From assembly GCF_010206195.1 (NCBI RefSeq), contig NZ_VIQT01000021.1, positions 124,001-188,000 on the forward strand: a DNA stretch of 64,000 nt. The letters are read 5' to 3'. The notes beneath the pieces are model-generated. The model made no database searches, was not told the origin of the DNA, and worked only from the letters and a program-made list of their open reading frames with translations. This stretch comes from Anaerotruncus colihominis (lineage in GTDB: Bacteria > Bacillota > Clostridia > Oscillospirales > Ruminococcaceae). Of this stretch, positions 1 to 7,802 are shown in pieces. A program made the position numbers and the translations under genes. The first letter of the stretch is position 1. Every line of letters begins with the position of its first letter.

Positions 1-758
1 TCGCCGCGCACCACATGCGTTGTGCCCATGAGATGATCGTCGACAACATGCGCGAAATGATACGTGGGGATTCCGTCCGACTTGAGCAGCACAACGTCTT
101 GATCGTTTTCCGGCAGCTCCATCGTCCCCTTCACAAGATCCGTGAATTTGACGCGCCGCGCGGGATCGCCCTCGCTGCGAAAGCGCAGCACAAACGCTTC
201 TCCCGCCTCGATCTTTTCCCGGACTGCATCGAACGGCATATCACGGTGGACGGCCCATCTACCGTAGTAACCAAAGTTTTCCTTGCGTTCCGCCTGCTTC
301 TCACGAATGGCCGCAAGCTCATCCTCCGTACAAAAGCACGGATATGCCTTACCCTGCCCGACAAGCCATTTGGCATACGTCTGATAGATTTCCGCACGCT
401 GTCGCTGCCGGTACGGCCCGTAAAGACCGTTGTCTCCATCGGCGGCCGCTCCCTCGTCAAACGGCAGCTCATAGTCGGAAAAGACCTGCAAAATCGTCTC
501 AACCGCGCCGGGTACCTCGCGCTTTTGGTCGGTATCCTCGATGCGCAGATAGAACACGCCGCCGCTCTGGTGGGCCAGGCGCTCGTCCGCGATCGCGCCG
601 AACAGGTTGCCCAGATGCATAAAGCCGGTCGGGCTGGGCGCCATGCGCGTCACTTTCGCGCCCTCGGGCAGCGCGCGCGCCGGGTAACGCGCCTCAATAT
701 CGGCAGGCGTTGTGTCGATACCGGGGAACAGCAAATCGGCAAGTGCGGAATAATCCAT
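1..758 (-). CDS. gltX: Glutamyl-tRNA synthetase, 5' part (cut by window edge)
   Basis: Charges tRNA-Glu with glutamate in the cytoplasm. About 252 N-terminal codons are visible; the rest lies left of the window. After an N-terminal stretch of about 38 residues comes the class I signature APSPTGFMHLGN near residues 40-51 (the HIGH motif as HLGN), then IEDTDQKREVPGA near 90. The Rossmann fold continues to the edge. The extra N-terminal stretch before the signature is typical of the longer clostridial GltX type. The ATG is preceded by AGGAG at good spacing. The 310-bp gap upstream holds a cluster of hairpins that would lie in its leader RNA. The family call is secure; whether it is strictly Glu-specific cannot be judged from this part. 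Confidence 0.93.
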   Translation of the reverse strand, partial: MDYSALADLLFPGIDTTPADIEARYPARALPEGAKVTRMAPSPTGFMHLGNLFGAIADERLAHQSGGVFYLRIEDTDQKREVPGAVETILQVFSDYELPFDEGAAADGDNGLYGPYRQRQRAEIYQTYAKWLVGQGKAYPCFCTEDELAAIREKQAERKENFGYYGRWAVHRDMPFDAVREKIEAGEAFVLRFRSEGDPARRVKFTDLVKGTMELPENDQDVVLLKSDGIPTYHFAHVVDDHLMGTTHVVRG

Positions 759-858
759 GATTCAGACTCCTTCTATGTTGACTTCACAATCGTTCATAAC
801 ATGCTGCAATGCGGGTCGCCTTATAAAGACAGCCCCTCGGCTCATTCGTCCACAGCGG

Positions 859-1005
859 CAAGCCCATTTGGGCTTGTCTGCTGCAAAGCGGCGGTTAAAC
901 CGGCAAAGCCGGTTTTAGCTCTGATGCCCCATGCGCAGTCCGCTGCTTTTCAGCGGCAGCCGCCGTCCGGCGGCTGCAAACGGCTTTGCCGTTTGCCCTG
1001 CGCAT
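859..1005 (-). repeat. Cluster of GC-rich hairpins in the gltX leader region
   Basis: The gap between gltX and ruvX has no gene but holds a run of short perfect hairpins: 859-876 (7-bp stem), 897-915 (8-bp AAACCGGC/GCCGGTTT), 940-956 (6 bp), 957-976 (9 bp), 977-995 (8-bp CAAACGGC/GCCGTTTG). The last three are enclosed by an 8-bp stem, ATGCGCAG at 931-938 with CTGCGCAT at 998-1005, giving a four-way-junction shape. A possible minus-strand promoter (TTGTAG, 17 nt, TAGTAT) lies just upstream near 1010-1040, so the cluster could be transcribed as gltX leader RNA. It could also be an intergenic palindromic repeat. No known riboswitch or T-box motif is recognisable. Confidence 0.6.
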
Positions 1006-1068
1006 ATGATACTATATCTGTGTGAAAAATTCTACAATATATACAAAAAACCTGTTGGTACATTGCGA

Positions 1069-1497
1069 TCACGACTCCTGCGGATGATTTCTCCGATAGT
1101 TGAGATAGCTTTCCAAAATAATCGTAGCGGCGACCTCATCGATGACCTCTTTACGCTTTTTGCCGCGTGTATTCGTTGCGTTCAAGAATCCTGTCGCCGA
1201 AACGGTGGTTCCGCGCTCGTCCCAAAGGCGTACCGGCACAGTCACAAGTTTTGCAAGCTGCTCGGCAAAGTCGGCGCAAAGCTGCGCGCGCGGGCCTTCG
1301 GTACCGTTCATATTGATCGGATGACCCACAATGATCTCCTGCGCATCGTATTCGCTGGCGGCCGCGGCCACCTTTTGCAGGACACTCCCAAAGTCCTTAT
1401 CATGCAACACGCCGATGGGCGAAGCGAGATATTCTGTCCGGTCGCAGCAGGCAAGCCCTGTGCGTGCGTCTCCAAAATCAACAGCAAGTATTTTCAT
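1069..1497 (-). CDS. ruvX: Putative pre-16S rRNA nuclease / RuvX (YqgF)
   Basis: RNase H-fold nuclease of the YqgF/RuvX family, implicated in 16S rRNA 5' maturation and proposed as a Holliday junction resolvase. 142 residues, the usual size. It starts MKILAVDFGDARTG with the first catalytic Asp at residue 7; further motifs are IIVGHPINMNG, RLWDERGTTVSA and EVIDEVAATIILESYL, the last carrying a conserved Asp. This ATG was chosen over one 26 codons upstream because AGGAG lies about 7 nt before it and the longer reading frame runs into a repetitive element (1515-1679). It is probably monocistronic, downstream of that element. Confidence 0.9.
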   Translation of the reverse strand: MKILAVDFGDARTGLACCDRTEYLASPIGVLHDKDFGSVLQKVAAAASEYDAQEIIVGHPINMNGTEGPRAQLCADFAEQLAKLVTVPVRLWDERGTTVSATGFLNATNTRGKKRKEVIDEVAATIILESYLNYRRNHPQES

Positions 1498-1514
1498 ATT
1501 GAAAGCTCCTATTC

Positions 1515-1679
1515 TTAGGGCTTGTTTGAAAAAAGAGGAATTGCCGGATTGTTCGCAGACATCAGGAGAATGCAAGGCAAAAAACGCCGGTATCCGTTCC
1601 GATTCGGAGGCTTTTTAAAGCAGCATTCACCCCTGTTTGTAGAAAAAGGCGGGAATTTTAATTTTTCAAACAGCCCCTA
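1515..1679. mobile_element. MITE-like element, copy 1 (165 bp, terminal inverted repeats)
   Basis: Non-coding 165-bp block bounded by imperfect inverted repeats: TAGGGCTTGTTTGA on the left and the complement of TAGGGGCTGTTTGA on the right (2 mismatches in 14), followed by A-runs. A second copy of the same length lies at 47704-47868 in the opposite orientation and matches along its whole length, roughly four bases in five. Both copies are bounded by TA, as expected for TA-targeting elements such as the IS630/mariner group, but no transposase is present and that link is inference. It sits 17 bp upstream of the ruvX start codon and could carry or displace its promoter. Confidence 0.75.
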
Positions 1680-1706
1680 GTCAATGGCTTATTGAGGCTT
1701 CAAGAA

Positions 1707-1827
1707 CCTGTATTCACAGCCGCCCGGCGCCGTCCAGACGGGCCTTTTGCCCCGCCCTGCAAAAATTTTTCCTTGATCGGGTACAAAACACCTCGCCTGC
1801 CCTGTATCCTCCGGCTGTGGATACAGG
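1707..1827. repeat. Inverted-repeat element, long copy
   Basis: CCTGTATTCACAGCCG at 1707-1722 is matched by its complement CGGCTGTGGATACAGG at 1812-1827 with one mismatch in 16. The 89 bp between contain an A/T-rich core and no gene. Both termini recur at 17992-18048 (between rplW and rplB), where the interior is about 64 bp shorter; the right ends share ATCC-CCGGCT and TACAGG. It looks like a dispersed non-autonomous repeat. It lies beyond the 3' end of the histidine phosphatase gene and could also form an RNA hairpin there. Confidence 0.55.
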
Positions 1828-1865
1828 CTCTAAAAATCATTTTGATTATAGACGTTCTCCCCGCT

Positions 1866-2552
1866 TTATTGTGCGGCAGATGCAGCGTGCTGCTCTTCAC
1901 GCCGCCACCAGGACTGTGTGGCAAACGTTGACGCATGCTCCGGCAGATGCGACGCGTCGCTCAGATAGACTATATGCGGCCGGAAGCTGTCGTCAAACTC
2001 AATCAGGCTGACTGCCGTATTATCGCACCAGCAGACATCCGCGATACGCTCCAACGGCCAGCCGAGCGCATAACAAAGATAGTTGCGGATAGCGCATCCA
2101 TGCGAGGCCGCGGCGATCACCCGTCCCGGATTGGCACGCACAATGGCGTCGATGGCCGTCTGCATACGCTCGAACACATGCCGCATACTCTCGCCGCCCG
2201 GCGCTTGAAAGAGCCACGGTGTATTGTCCCATTGGGCGTTTTCCTCCGGATAACGCGTGGGTAGCTCCGCGAACGGCAGACCCTCAAACGCACCGCCGTC
2301 GATCTCCATCAGGCCGCGTTCCGGTGTAATGGGCAGCCCGGCAAAGCGATTCATCGCCTCGGCTGTCGCCCAGGCGCGTTTGAGCGGACTTGAATATACC
2401 GCGTCCAGATGGACCTGTTCAAAACGGCGCGCCAGATAGTCAAGCTGCATCCAGCCCTTTTCGCTCACCTTGCTGTCAATATGCCCCTGAAAGGTACGCT
2501 TCCAATTGCCCTCGGCCTCGGCATGGCGCACCAGATACAATGTGGTTGTCAT
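1866..2552 (-). CDS. Histidine phosphatase family protein (phosphoglycerate-mutase-like)
   Basis: Cytoplasmic phosphatase/mutase of the branch 1 histidine phosphatase superfamily. 228 residues. The phospho-acceptor motif LVRHAEAEGN is at residues 7-16, followed by SSPLKRAWATAEAM near 60, the acid residue region MEIDGGAFEGL near 85 and the second catalytic His in ASHGCAIRNYL near 155. The start MTTTLYLVRHA is chosen because AGGGAG lies 7 nt upstream; an ATG seven codons earlier has no ribosome-binding site. Members include GpmB, CobC and general phosphatases, and nothing here decides the substrate. No operon partner. Confidence 0.85.
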   Translation of the reverse strand: MTTTLYLVRHAEAEGNWKRTFQGHIDSKVSEKGWMQLDYLARRFEQVHLDAVYSSPLKRAWATAEAMNRFAGLPITPERGLMEIDGGAFEGLPFAELPTRYPEENAQWDNTPWLFQAPGGESMRHVFERMQTAIDAIVRANPGRVIAAASHGCAIRNYLCYALGWPLERIADVCWCDNTAVSLIEFDDSFRPHIVYLSDASHLPEHASTFATQSWWRREEQHAASAAQ

Positions 2553-2630
2553 CCTGCATCTCCCTAATCGCATTGATGCTTTGATGATATCACAAAATGC
2601 CCCTCTTTACAATCATCATCTCTTTTGTCC

Positions 2631-2731
2631 CTTTTAAGAAAAGTGTTGCTGGATTATCACTTTGGCAATTTCCACAAAGAAAGATTGTTATGGTAGTTAC
2701 CTTGTGCTATAATCGATTCGACAAACTTGAA
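2631..2731 (+). repeat. Duplicated leader block with promoter, copy 1
   Basis: About 100 bp of lower-GC sequence that is repeated, about 80% identical by eye, at 24160-24260. In both places it stands directly upstream of a short low-GC reading frame. The block includes a promoter (separate entry) and the stretch ACAAAGAAAGATTGTTATGG. The genes behind the two copies do not resemble each other, so the leader is shared but the cargo is not. Confidence 0.7.
2685..2713 (+). promoter_or_regulatory. Sigma-70-type promoter of the GNAT gene
   Basis: TTGTTA at 2685-2690, a 17-nt spacer, then a perfect TATAAT at 2708-2713. The start codon is 36 nt further on, behind ACGGAGGA. The same arrangement (TTGTTA, 17 nt, CATAAT) is kept in the second copy of the block at 24213-24241. 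Confidence 0.75.
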
Positions 2732-2749
2732 TTTACGGAGGACAAGGAT

Positions 2750-3193
2750 ATGAAAATCATAGAGGTAACAGGCAGAAATGCACTTTTGATTGAGCAATTA
2801 TTAAAAGTATGGGAAAGTTCTGTTAAAGCGACTCATTTGTTTTTATCAACCGATGAAATAAGCAATATTAAACAATATGTTCCCCAGGCTTTGCATAGTG
2901 TCCCTGTTTTAGTGGTTGCAAAAAATGAGAACGGAAATCCCGTGGGTTTTATGGGGATTGTAGACAAAATGCTTGAAATGTTATTTATTTCAAATGAAAG
3001 CAGAGGACAGGGAATCGGAACACAATTACTGCAATATGGCATTGATATTTATTCTGTCAATGAACTTGCCGTCAATGAACAAAATCCTCTTGCGAAAGGA
3101 TTTTACGAGCATATGGGCTTTGAAGTTTATAAAAGGACGGAGTTGGACGAACAAGGGAATCCTTATCCATTGTTATATATGAAAAGAGATTGA
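2750..3193 (+). CDS. GNAT family N-acetyltransferase (low-GC, probably acquired)
   Basis: Transfers an acyl group from acetyl-CoA to an amine; substrate unknown. 147 residues, a single GNAT domain. The acetyl-CoA loop is SRGQGIGTQLL near residues 85-95; NEQNPLAKGFYEHMGF near 110-125 is the usual C-terminal signature. It resembles YjaB/YafP-like acetyltransferases. The ATG has GGAGGA nearby upstream. It is clearly AT-richer than its GC-rich neighbours, uses many AAA/TTA/ATT codons, carries its own promoter in a duplicated leader block, and is followed by CAGTTTATCGG, which also follows the second low-GC cassette. Together these suggest horizontal transfer. Confidence 0.9.
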   Translation: MKIIEVTGRNALLIEQLLKVWESSVKATHLFLSTDEISNIKQYVPQALHSVPVLVVAKNENGNPVGFMGIVDKMLEMLFISNESRGQGIGTQLLQYGIDIYSVNELAVNEQNPLAKGFYEHMGFEVYKRTELDEQGNPYPLLYMKRD

Positions 3194-3225
3194 CAACTTT
3201 CAGTTTATCGGGTTGTCACCTTTCC

Positions 3226-3545
3226 ATTTTTGAAAAAAGGTATGCCAAAAAAACTTTCCGGCTTTTTTGAAAAAAAAGCCTCGGCAAAAAACTTTCCGGC
3301 TTTTTTGAAAAAAGCCTCGGCAAAAAACTTTCCGGCTTTTTTGAAAAAAAGCCTCGGCAAAAAACTTTAGTCGGCTGCGCCGCAAACAGTGGGGCAGCCG
3401 CTGCGTTTATACAGGCTGCGCCGCGAACAGCGGGGCTGCCGCTACGTTTATACAGGCTGCGCCGCGAACAGCGGGGCAGCTGTTGTGTTTATACAGGCTG
3501 TGCCGCAAATGGTTGGCGGGCGCTTCGTAAAGCAAACCGCGCCAA
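3226..3545 (+). repeat. Composite repeat site 1: A modules then 41-bp B modules
   Basis: Fills the gap between the GNAT gene and the converging membrane-protein gene. First come about four A modules of roughly 36 bp, each a palindrome around TTTTTTGAAAAAA with GGC/GCC or similar outer stems and the linker TCGGCAAAAAACTTTCC. Then four B modules of exactly 41 bp begin at 3375, 3416, 3457 and 3498, with the core CTGCGCCGCGAACAG and end GTTTATACAGG. The end resembles a truncated start of the C module seen at sites 2, 4 and 7. Reading frames through it are Lys/Phe- or Arg-rich and not credible proteins. Confidence 0.85.
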
Positions 3546-4370
3546 TCAATTTACATGCAGCATCCCATCGGCGCGGTTCGCGTCGAGGATGCGTCTGATC
3601 TGCTCCTCCCGTTCCTGCTTCGGACGGCTGCGATAGCGCGCGTAATCCTCTTTATATGTGCCGTGCGCGGCGTGCGGGCAGTGCTCGCATACAAGCGGAT
3701 ACAGCTCGTCAAGCTGCTTTAGGCTCGCCATCCAGAGCTGCCGCTCCTTGTCAAATCGGTCGTTGAGCATAATATGAAACTGCCGCGTCGTGCCGCGCCC
3801 AGGCCGGATACGCAGCAAATGATAATAATAGACGCCTGTGATACAACTGTATGGGATCGCGACGGCCTGCCGCGTAATGCCGGTATGGCCGACCAGCCAG
3901 TTTGCCGTAAGCGTTATATGGCGCGAATCGTAAAGCGGCACGGCTAACTCCCGGTCGAGCTCTGCCAGCACCTGATTCAGGTCCGTTTCGCCGCACTGTG
4001 CCATATATAGCGCGACAAGCTTTCCAAGCTTGCTGCCCGGCACATTCATCCCGCGCACAAGCGTCAGCAGGCCGGCTGCGCCGGCTGCTAAACCAAACAG
4101 CATCAATACCGGCGCCCACAGCCGGCGTTCCCTGCGCATCTGTGCGTTCATATTGGCGTCCATTTCCATGAGGCGCACGCGCTCCTTTTCCGGCAAAACC
4201 TGCCCGCGCTCCTTAAAAATCTTTTCCGTCTGCTCCAGATATGTATAGGAAGGGCCTTCAGTAAAAAGCATGTTAAAGCCATTGGTCAGCAGCGTCCCCG
4301 CCAGTATGAAAAACAGGATTGTGATAACAAGCATTCTTCCGTGCATACGCCGCTTAATATTTGCATACAT
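3546..4370 (-). CDS. Hypothetical membrane protein
   Basis: 274 residues, no family recognised. A short basic N-terminus precedes a hydrophobic helix (LVITILFFILAGTLLTNG, about residues 14-31). A charged loop with LEQTEKIFKERGQVLP follows, then a second helix (APVLMLFGLAAGAAGLLTLV, about 86-105). The remaining 170 residues look soluble, contain the histidine/cysteine stretch CEHCPHAAH near 235, and would be cytoplasmic if both helices span. The second of two close in-frame ATGs is preferred because GGGGAG is 8 nt upstream of it but only 2 nt from the first. The reading frame extends further up into the rplQ terminator, which argues against a longer protein. Confidence 0.7.
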   Translation of the reverse strand: MYANIKRRMHGRMLVITILFFILAGTLLTNGFNMLFTEGPSYTYLEQTEKIFKERGQVLPEKERVRLMEMDANMNAQMRRERRLWAPVLMLFGLAAGAAGLLTLVRGMNVPGSKLGKLVALYMAQCGETDLNQVLAELDRELAVPLYDSRHITLTANWLVGHTGITRQAVAIPYSCITGVYYYHLLRIRPGRGTTRQFHIMLNDRFDKERQLWMASLKQLDELYPLVCEHCPHAAHGTYKEDYARYRSRPKQEREEQIRRILDANRADGMLHVN

Positions 4371-4386
4371 ATTCATCTCTCCCCGT

Positions 4387-4421
4387 AAAAAAGGAGACAT
4401 CCACAGCGGATGCCTCCTTTT
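4387..4421 (-). terminator. Rho-independent terminator of the ribosomal supercluster
   Basis: Downstream of rplQ, the minus strand reads AAAAGGAGGCATCC, a 5-nt loop, then GGATGTCTCCTTTTTT: a stem of about 12 bp followed by a T-run. It closes the rpsJ-to-rplQ transcription unit, just before the ribosome-binding site of the next co-directional gene. Confidence 0.85.
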
Positions 4422-4443
4422 CTATATCCTCTGAACATCAAGC

Positions 4444-4785
4444 TCAGACAAGCTCGATGATCGCCATTTCCGCTGCGTCGCCGCGGCGAGGTCCGATCTT
4501 GACGATTCGCGTATAGCCGCCCTTGGTATCGGCATACTTCGGGGCGATTTCGTCAAAGAGCTTCTTCGCAACGTCCTCTTTCGTAACGAAAGAGAGTACC
4601 TGACGCTTGGAGTGGAGGTCGTTGGTTTTCGCCGTTGTAATCATCTTCTCGGTCATTGAGCGCACTTCCTTGGCCCTCGTGACAGTGGTTTCGATCCGGC
4701 CGTTTTCCAGCAAGAACGTCACCATTGCCCTGAGCATCGCCATCCTGTGGCTGGACGTTCTGCCGAGCTTTCTGGTTCCTGGCAT
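4444..4785 (-). CDS. rplQ: 50S ribosomal protein L17
   Basis: Large-subunit protein near the peptide exit tunnel. 113 residues, the short bacterial form. It begins [21 protein letters not shown], the conserved rRNA-binding N-terminus, and ends in the [19 protein letters not shown] hairpin. AAGGAGTG precedes the ATG. It is the last gene of the supercluster, 80 nt after rpoA and directly before the terminator. The rpoA-rplQ gap carries two GC-rich hairpins without T-runs. Confidence 0.97.
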   Translation of the reverse strand: MPGTRKLGRTSSHRMAMLRAMVTFLLENGRIETTVTRAKEVRSMTEKMITTAKTNDLHSKRQVLSFVTKEDVAKKLFDEIAPKYADTKGGYTRIVKIGPRRGDAAEMAIIELV

Positions 4786-4865
4786 CGAATTTCACTCCTT
4801 ACCCATGCATTGTAACCCTGGCGGCGCGCCGCCGCCGGGACCACGGGCCGCTGCGGCCCATAGAT

Positions 4866-5825
4866 TTAGTTATCGTCGTCCTTTGAAAGGTCAAATCCCA
4901 GAGACTGCAATTTCAGGATGACTTCCTCCAGCGACTTTTTACCGAGATTGCGCACCTTCATCATTTCGTCCGGCGACTTGTTGATAAGGTCCGCCACGGT
5001 ATTGACGCCGGCCCGTTTCAGGCAGTTGAACGCGCGGACGGATAAGTCAAGCTCTTCAATGGTCATCTCAAGGAGCTTATCCTTGCCCGTGTCTTCCTTT
5101 TTGTCCATGATCTCAGTGGCACTCACCTCGTCGGAAAGATCGACGAAATGATTGAGTTGTCTATTGAGGATCTTGGCCGCCAGACTGACCGCCTCCTTTG
5201 CGGAGATCGTGCCGTCTGTCCAGACTTCCAGCGTAAGCTTATCATAGTCGGTTATCTGTTCAACGCGCGTGTTTTCAACCGTGTAATTCACCTTGAGGAC
5301 AGGGGTGTAAATGCTATCGACCGCGATGGTGCCAACCGGCGCTTTTTCAAGCTCAGTATGCTTGTTGCGGTCGGCGGAAACATAGCCCTGCCCTTTTTTG
5401 AGCGTGATCTCCATGGAGAGCTTTGCGCCCGTGTCCAGCGTGGCGATGTGCATACTTGGGTCGAGGATCTCAACCTCCGAATCGCACTCGATGCTGCCGG
5501 CCGTGACCTCGCATTCGCCCTGCGCGTCGATCCGCACGGTTTTAGGCTCATCGCAATACAGCTTTGCGGTCAGCCCTTTGATGTTGAGGATGATTTCTGT
5601 CACATCCTCCTTGACGCCCGGGATTGTCGAGAATTCGTGCTGAATACCGTCAATCTTGACAGAAATGACTGCAACACCAGGAAGAGAAGAAAGCAGCACA
5701 CGGCGAAGGCTGTTGCCAAGCGTAGTACCGAATCCCCTGTCCAGCGGTTCCGCTACAAACTTACCGTAACTGCCGTCCGATTTGAGCTCGACCGTTTCTA
5801 TCTTAGGCTCTATGATCTTAACCAA
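4866..5825 (-). CDS. rpoA: DNA-directed RNA polymerase subunit alpha
   Basis: Alpha subunit that dimerises to seed RNA polymerase assembly. 319 residues. The N-terminal domain (about 1-230) carries [20 protein letters not shown] near 32-51, the dimerisation and assembly signature. A linker with [10 protein letters not shown] precedes the C-terminal domain, whose [18 protein letters not shown] and [13 protein letters not shown] form the helix-hairpin-helix that contacts UP elements and activators. Length and both domains are normal. It lies in the usual alpha-operon position between rpsD and rplQ. Confidence 0.98.
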   Translation of the reverse strand: MVKIIEPKIETVELKSDGSYGKFVAEPLDRGFGTTLGNSLRRVLLSSLPGVAVISVKIDGIQHEFSTIPGVKEDVTEIILNIKGLTAKLYCDEPKTVRIDAQGECEVTAGSIECDSEVEILDPSMHIATLDTGAKLSMEITLKKGQGYVSADRNKHTELEKAPVGTIAVDSIYTPVLKVNYTVENTRVEQITDYDKLTLEVWTDGTISAKEAVSLAAKILNRQLNHFVDLSDEVSATEIMDKKEDTGKDKLLEMTIEELDLSVRAFNCLKRAGVNTVADLINKSPDEMMKVRNLGKKSLEEVILKLQSLGFDLSKDDDN

Positions 5826-5926
5826 ATATGGACCCTCCTTCTGCGGCGGGGAGAACCCGCCCTGTCATTCCCGTTTCCCTGCAACCATAACGAACATGTC
5901 CGCGGCGCAAAATCGCCGCAAAGCAA

Positions 5927-6547
5927 TTACTTGCTGTACAACTCGACAATCAGATGTTCCTCGACATCAAGGTCAATGTCCTCACGGTTCGGAAGCTCAA
6001 TGACACGGCCGGTCATATTGGTCTTGTTGCATTCGAGCCATCTTGCGACCGGCCTGGAGCCGAACGCCTCGACGACGCCCTTGATCTTGTCGCTCTTGGA
6101 AGCAACCGCGACGACATCGCCGGCCTTGAGCAGGATCGAGGGGATATTTGCTTTTTTGCCGTTCACAGTGAAATGGCCGTGACGGACGAGCTGGCGCGCT
6201 TCCTTGCGGGATGCGGCGAAGCCCAGACGGTAGACGACATTGTCAAGCCTGCTCTCGCAGATGCGCAGCAGGTTTTCGCCTGTGACGCCGCTTTTGGACG
6301 CAGCCATCTCGAAATACTTGGAGAACTGGCTCTCAAGCACGCCATAGTAGCGCCTGGCCTGCTGTTTCGCGCGCAGCTGGACTCCATACTCGGAAGCCTT
6401 GCGGGTGCGCGCCTTGCCGTGCTGCCCGGGGACAGTCGCCCTGCGGGTGACGGCGCATTTATCGGTGTAGCAGCGTTCGCCCTTGAGGAACAGTTTCTTG
6501 TTCTCCCTGCGGCAAAGCCTGCATACAGCACCGGTATATCTTGCCAT
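5927..6547 (-). CDS. rpsD: 30S ribosomal protein S4 (zinc-type)
   Basis: Primary 16S rRNA binder that nucleates small-subunit assembly and, in other bacteria, represses its own operon. 206 residues. The N-terminus contains [18 protein letters not shown], the Cys-rich zinc site of the C+ paralog. The S4 RNA-binding domain spans roughly 95-160 ([20 protein letters not shown]). [10 protein letters not shown] is taken as the start because GGAGG lies just upstream; a start 5 codons earlier would overlap that site. It follows rpsK, placing rpsD inside the alpha operon as in many Clostridia. Confidence 0.96.
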   Translation of the reverse strand: MARYTGAVCRLCRRENKKLFLKGERCYTDKCAVTRRATVPGQHGKARTRKASEYGVQLRAKQQARRYYGVLESQFSKYFEMAASKSGVTGENLLRICESRLDNVVYRLGFAASRKEARQLVRHGHFTVNGKKANIPSILLKAGDVVAVASKSDKIKGVVEAFGSRPVARWLECNKTNMTGRVIELPNREDIDLDVEEHLIVELYSK

Positions 6548-6604
6548 GAATTGCACCTCCAAAATGGTTTGCGGCTCCGCGCCTTTGCGCGTCGCCCTGA
6601 TTCG

Positions 6605-7009
6605 TTAAACGCGCCTTCTCTTGGGCGGGCGGCAGCCGTTGTGCGGAATCGGCGTGACATCCTTGATCATGTTGACCTCAAGACCCGCGGCCTGGAGCGC
6701 GCGGATGGCGGCTTCACGGCCCGAACCGGGGCCTTTCACGAACACCTCGACCGTCTTGAGGCCATGCTCCATAGCGGCCTTCGCGGCAACCTCGGCGGCT
6801 GTCTGCGCGGCGAACGGAGTGCTCTTGCGCGAACCGCGGAAACCAAGCCCGCCGGCCGAAGCCCAAGAAAGGGCGTTGCCCTGGGTGTCGGTGATGGTGA
6901 CAATCGTATTGTTGAAGGTGGACTGGATATGCGCGGCGCCACGCTCAATGTTTTTGCGTTCACGGCGCCTGCGGGTCGCCGTTCTTTTAGTAGCGGTAGC
7001 TTTCGCCAT
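6605..7009 (-). CDS. rpsK: 30S ribosomal protein S11
   Basis: Platform protein of the small subunit. 134 residues with a basic N-terminal tail ([17 protein letters not shown]), [15 protein letters not shown] near 28-42, [17 protein letters not shown] near 57-73 and the C-terminal [18 protein letters not shown] signature that contacts 16S rRNA helix 45. Sixteen nt after rpsM with its own AGGGAGGG. Confidence 0.97.
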   Translation of the reverse strand: MAKATATKRTATRRRRERKNIERGAAHIQSTFNNTIVTITDTQGNALSWASAGGLGFRGSRKSTPFAAQTAAEVAAKAAMEHGLKTVEVFVKGPGSGREAAIRALQAAGLEVNMIKDVTPIPHNGCRPPKRRRV

Positions 7010-7025
7010 CGTTTATATCCCTCCC

Positions 7026-7394
7026 TTATTTCTTCTTGTTGGCGATGGTCTTTTTCGGACCCTTGCGCGTGCGCGCGTTTGTCTTGGTGCGCTGTCCACG
7101 GACAGGCAGCCCCTTGCGGTGACGCACGCCGCGGTAGCAGCCAATTTCCACCAGGCGCTTGATGTTCAGCGCGACTTCACGGCGGAGATCGCCTTCCACA
7201 TGGACGTTGTGGTCGATATATTCACGCAGCTTTGAAACGTCGTCCTCGGTCAGATTCTTGACGCGCGTGTCCGGATTCACCCCGGTGGCTTCAAGAATCT
7301 GCTGCGCGGTCTTCCGGCCAATGCCGAAAATATAGGTCAGCCCGATTTCGACCCGCTTATCCTTGGGCAGGTCAACGCCAGCTATACGAGCCAT
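7026..7394 (-). CDS. rpsM: 30S ribosomal protein S13
   Basis: Head protein that contacts the P-site tRNA and bridges to the large subunit. 122 residues. [21 protein letters not shown] opens the helix-two-turn-helix region; [20 protein letters not shown] is the C-terminal signature and the tail ([12 protein letters not shown]) is strongly basic. GGAGGTGC lies just before the ATG. First of the 3' ribosomal genes after rpmJ. Confidence 0.97.
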   Translation of the reverse strand: MARIAGVDLPKDKRVEIGLTYIFGIGRKTAQQILEATGVNPDTRVKNLTEDDVSKLREYIDHNVHVEGDLRREVALNIKRLVEIGCYRGVRHRKGLPVRGQRTKTNARTRKGPKKTIANKKK

Positions 7395-7429
7395 ACTTCT
7401 GTTGCACCTCCATTATTTGGTTTGCACAC

Positions 7430-7543
7430 TTAGCCCTGACGCTGTTTGTGCTTGGGGTTTGAGCATATCACCATGATGCGGCCCTTGCGCTTGATAACCT
7501 TGCATTTTTCGCAAATGGGTTTCACGGAAGGTCTGACTTTCAT
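7430..7543 (-). CDS. rpmJ: 50S ribosomal protein L36 (zinc-type)
   Basis: A 37-residue protein read directly from the sequence. It begins [20 protein letters not shown] and ends [11 protein letters not shown]. The pattern C-x2-C-x12-C-x4-H is the zinc-binding form of L36. GGAGGTAATTCCA precedes the ATG. It lies between infA and rpsM, the standard place. Confidence 0.96.
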   Translation of the reverse strand: MKVRPSVKPICEKCKVIKRKGRIMVICSNPKHKQRQG

Positions 7544-7583
7544 TTGGAATTACCTCCTTCGTTCGGTAACGGTAGGGGTCTGA

Positions 7584-7802
7584 TTATTTGGAACGCCAGG
7601 TGATGCGCCCCTTTGTCAGATCGTAAGGGGACATCTCCAGCGTGACCTTGTCTCCCGGCAGGATACGGATAAAGTTCATCCGCAGTTTGCCGGAAATATG
7701 CGCCAGCAACTGATGTCCGTTCGGCAGCTCGACACGAAACTGCGCGTTCGGCAGGCTTTCCACAACGGTGCCCTCAATCTCGATGACGTCTTCTTTAGAC
7801 AA
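7584..7802 (-). CDS. infA: Translation initiation factor IF-1
   Basis: Binds the 30S A site during initiation. 72 residues, one OB fold ([20 protein letters not shown] through LTKGRITWR). The start is TTG: GGAGGAGAACCGC-TTG-TCT-AAA is the only start with a ribosome-binding site that gives the normal N-terminus. The TTG overlaps the last codons of the upstream KOW-protein gene by 8 nt, which suggests translational coupling. A rare start codon on an essential factor may limit its yield. Confidence 0.95.
   Translation of the reverse strand: MSKEDVIEIEGTVVESLPNAQFRVELPNGHQLLAHISGKLRMNFIRILPGDKVTLEMSPYDLTKGRITWRSK

Noticed and set aside
1692..1936. Short frames of 60-80 codons between the MITE and the histidine phosphatase gene
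   Set aside because: They cross the inverted-repeat element, have no ribosome-binding site and no recognisable protein character.
3375..3538. 41-bp direct repeats considered as a CRISPR array
   Set aside because: The units are contiguous with no unique spacers and diverge in sequence; no cas genes are near. They are plain tandem repeats.
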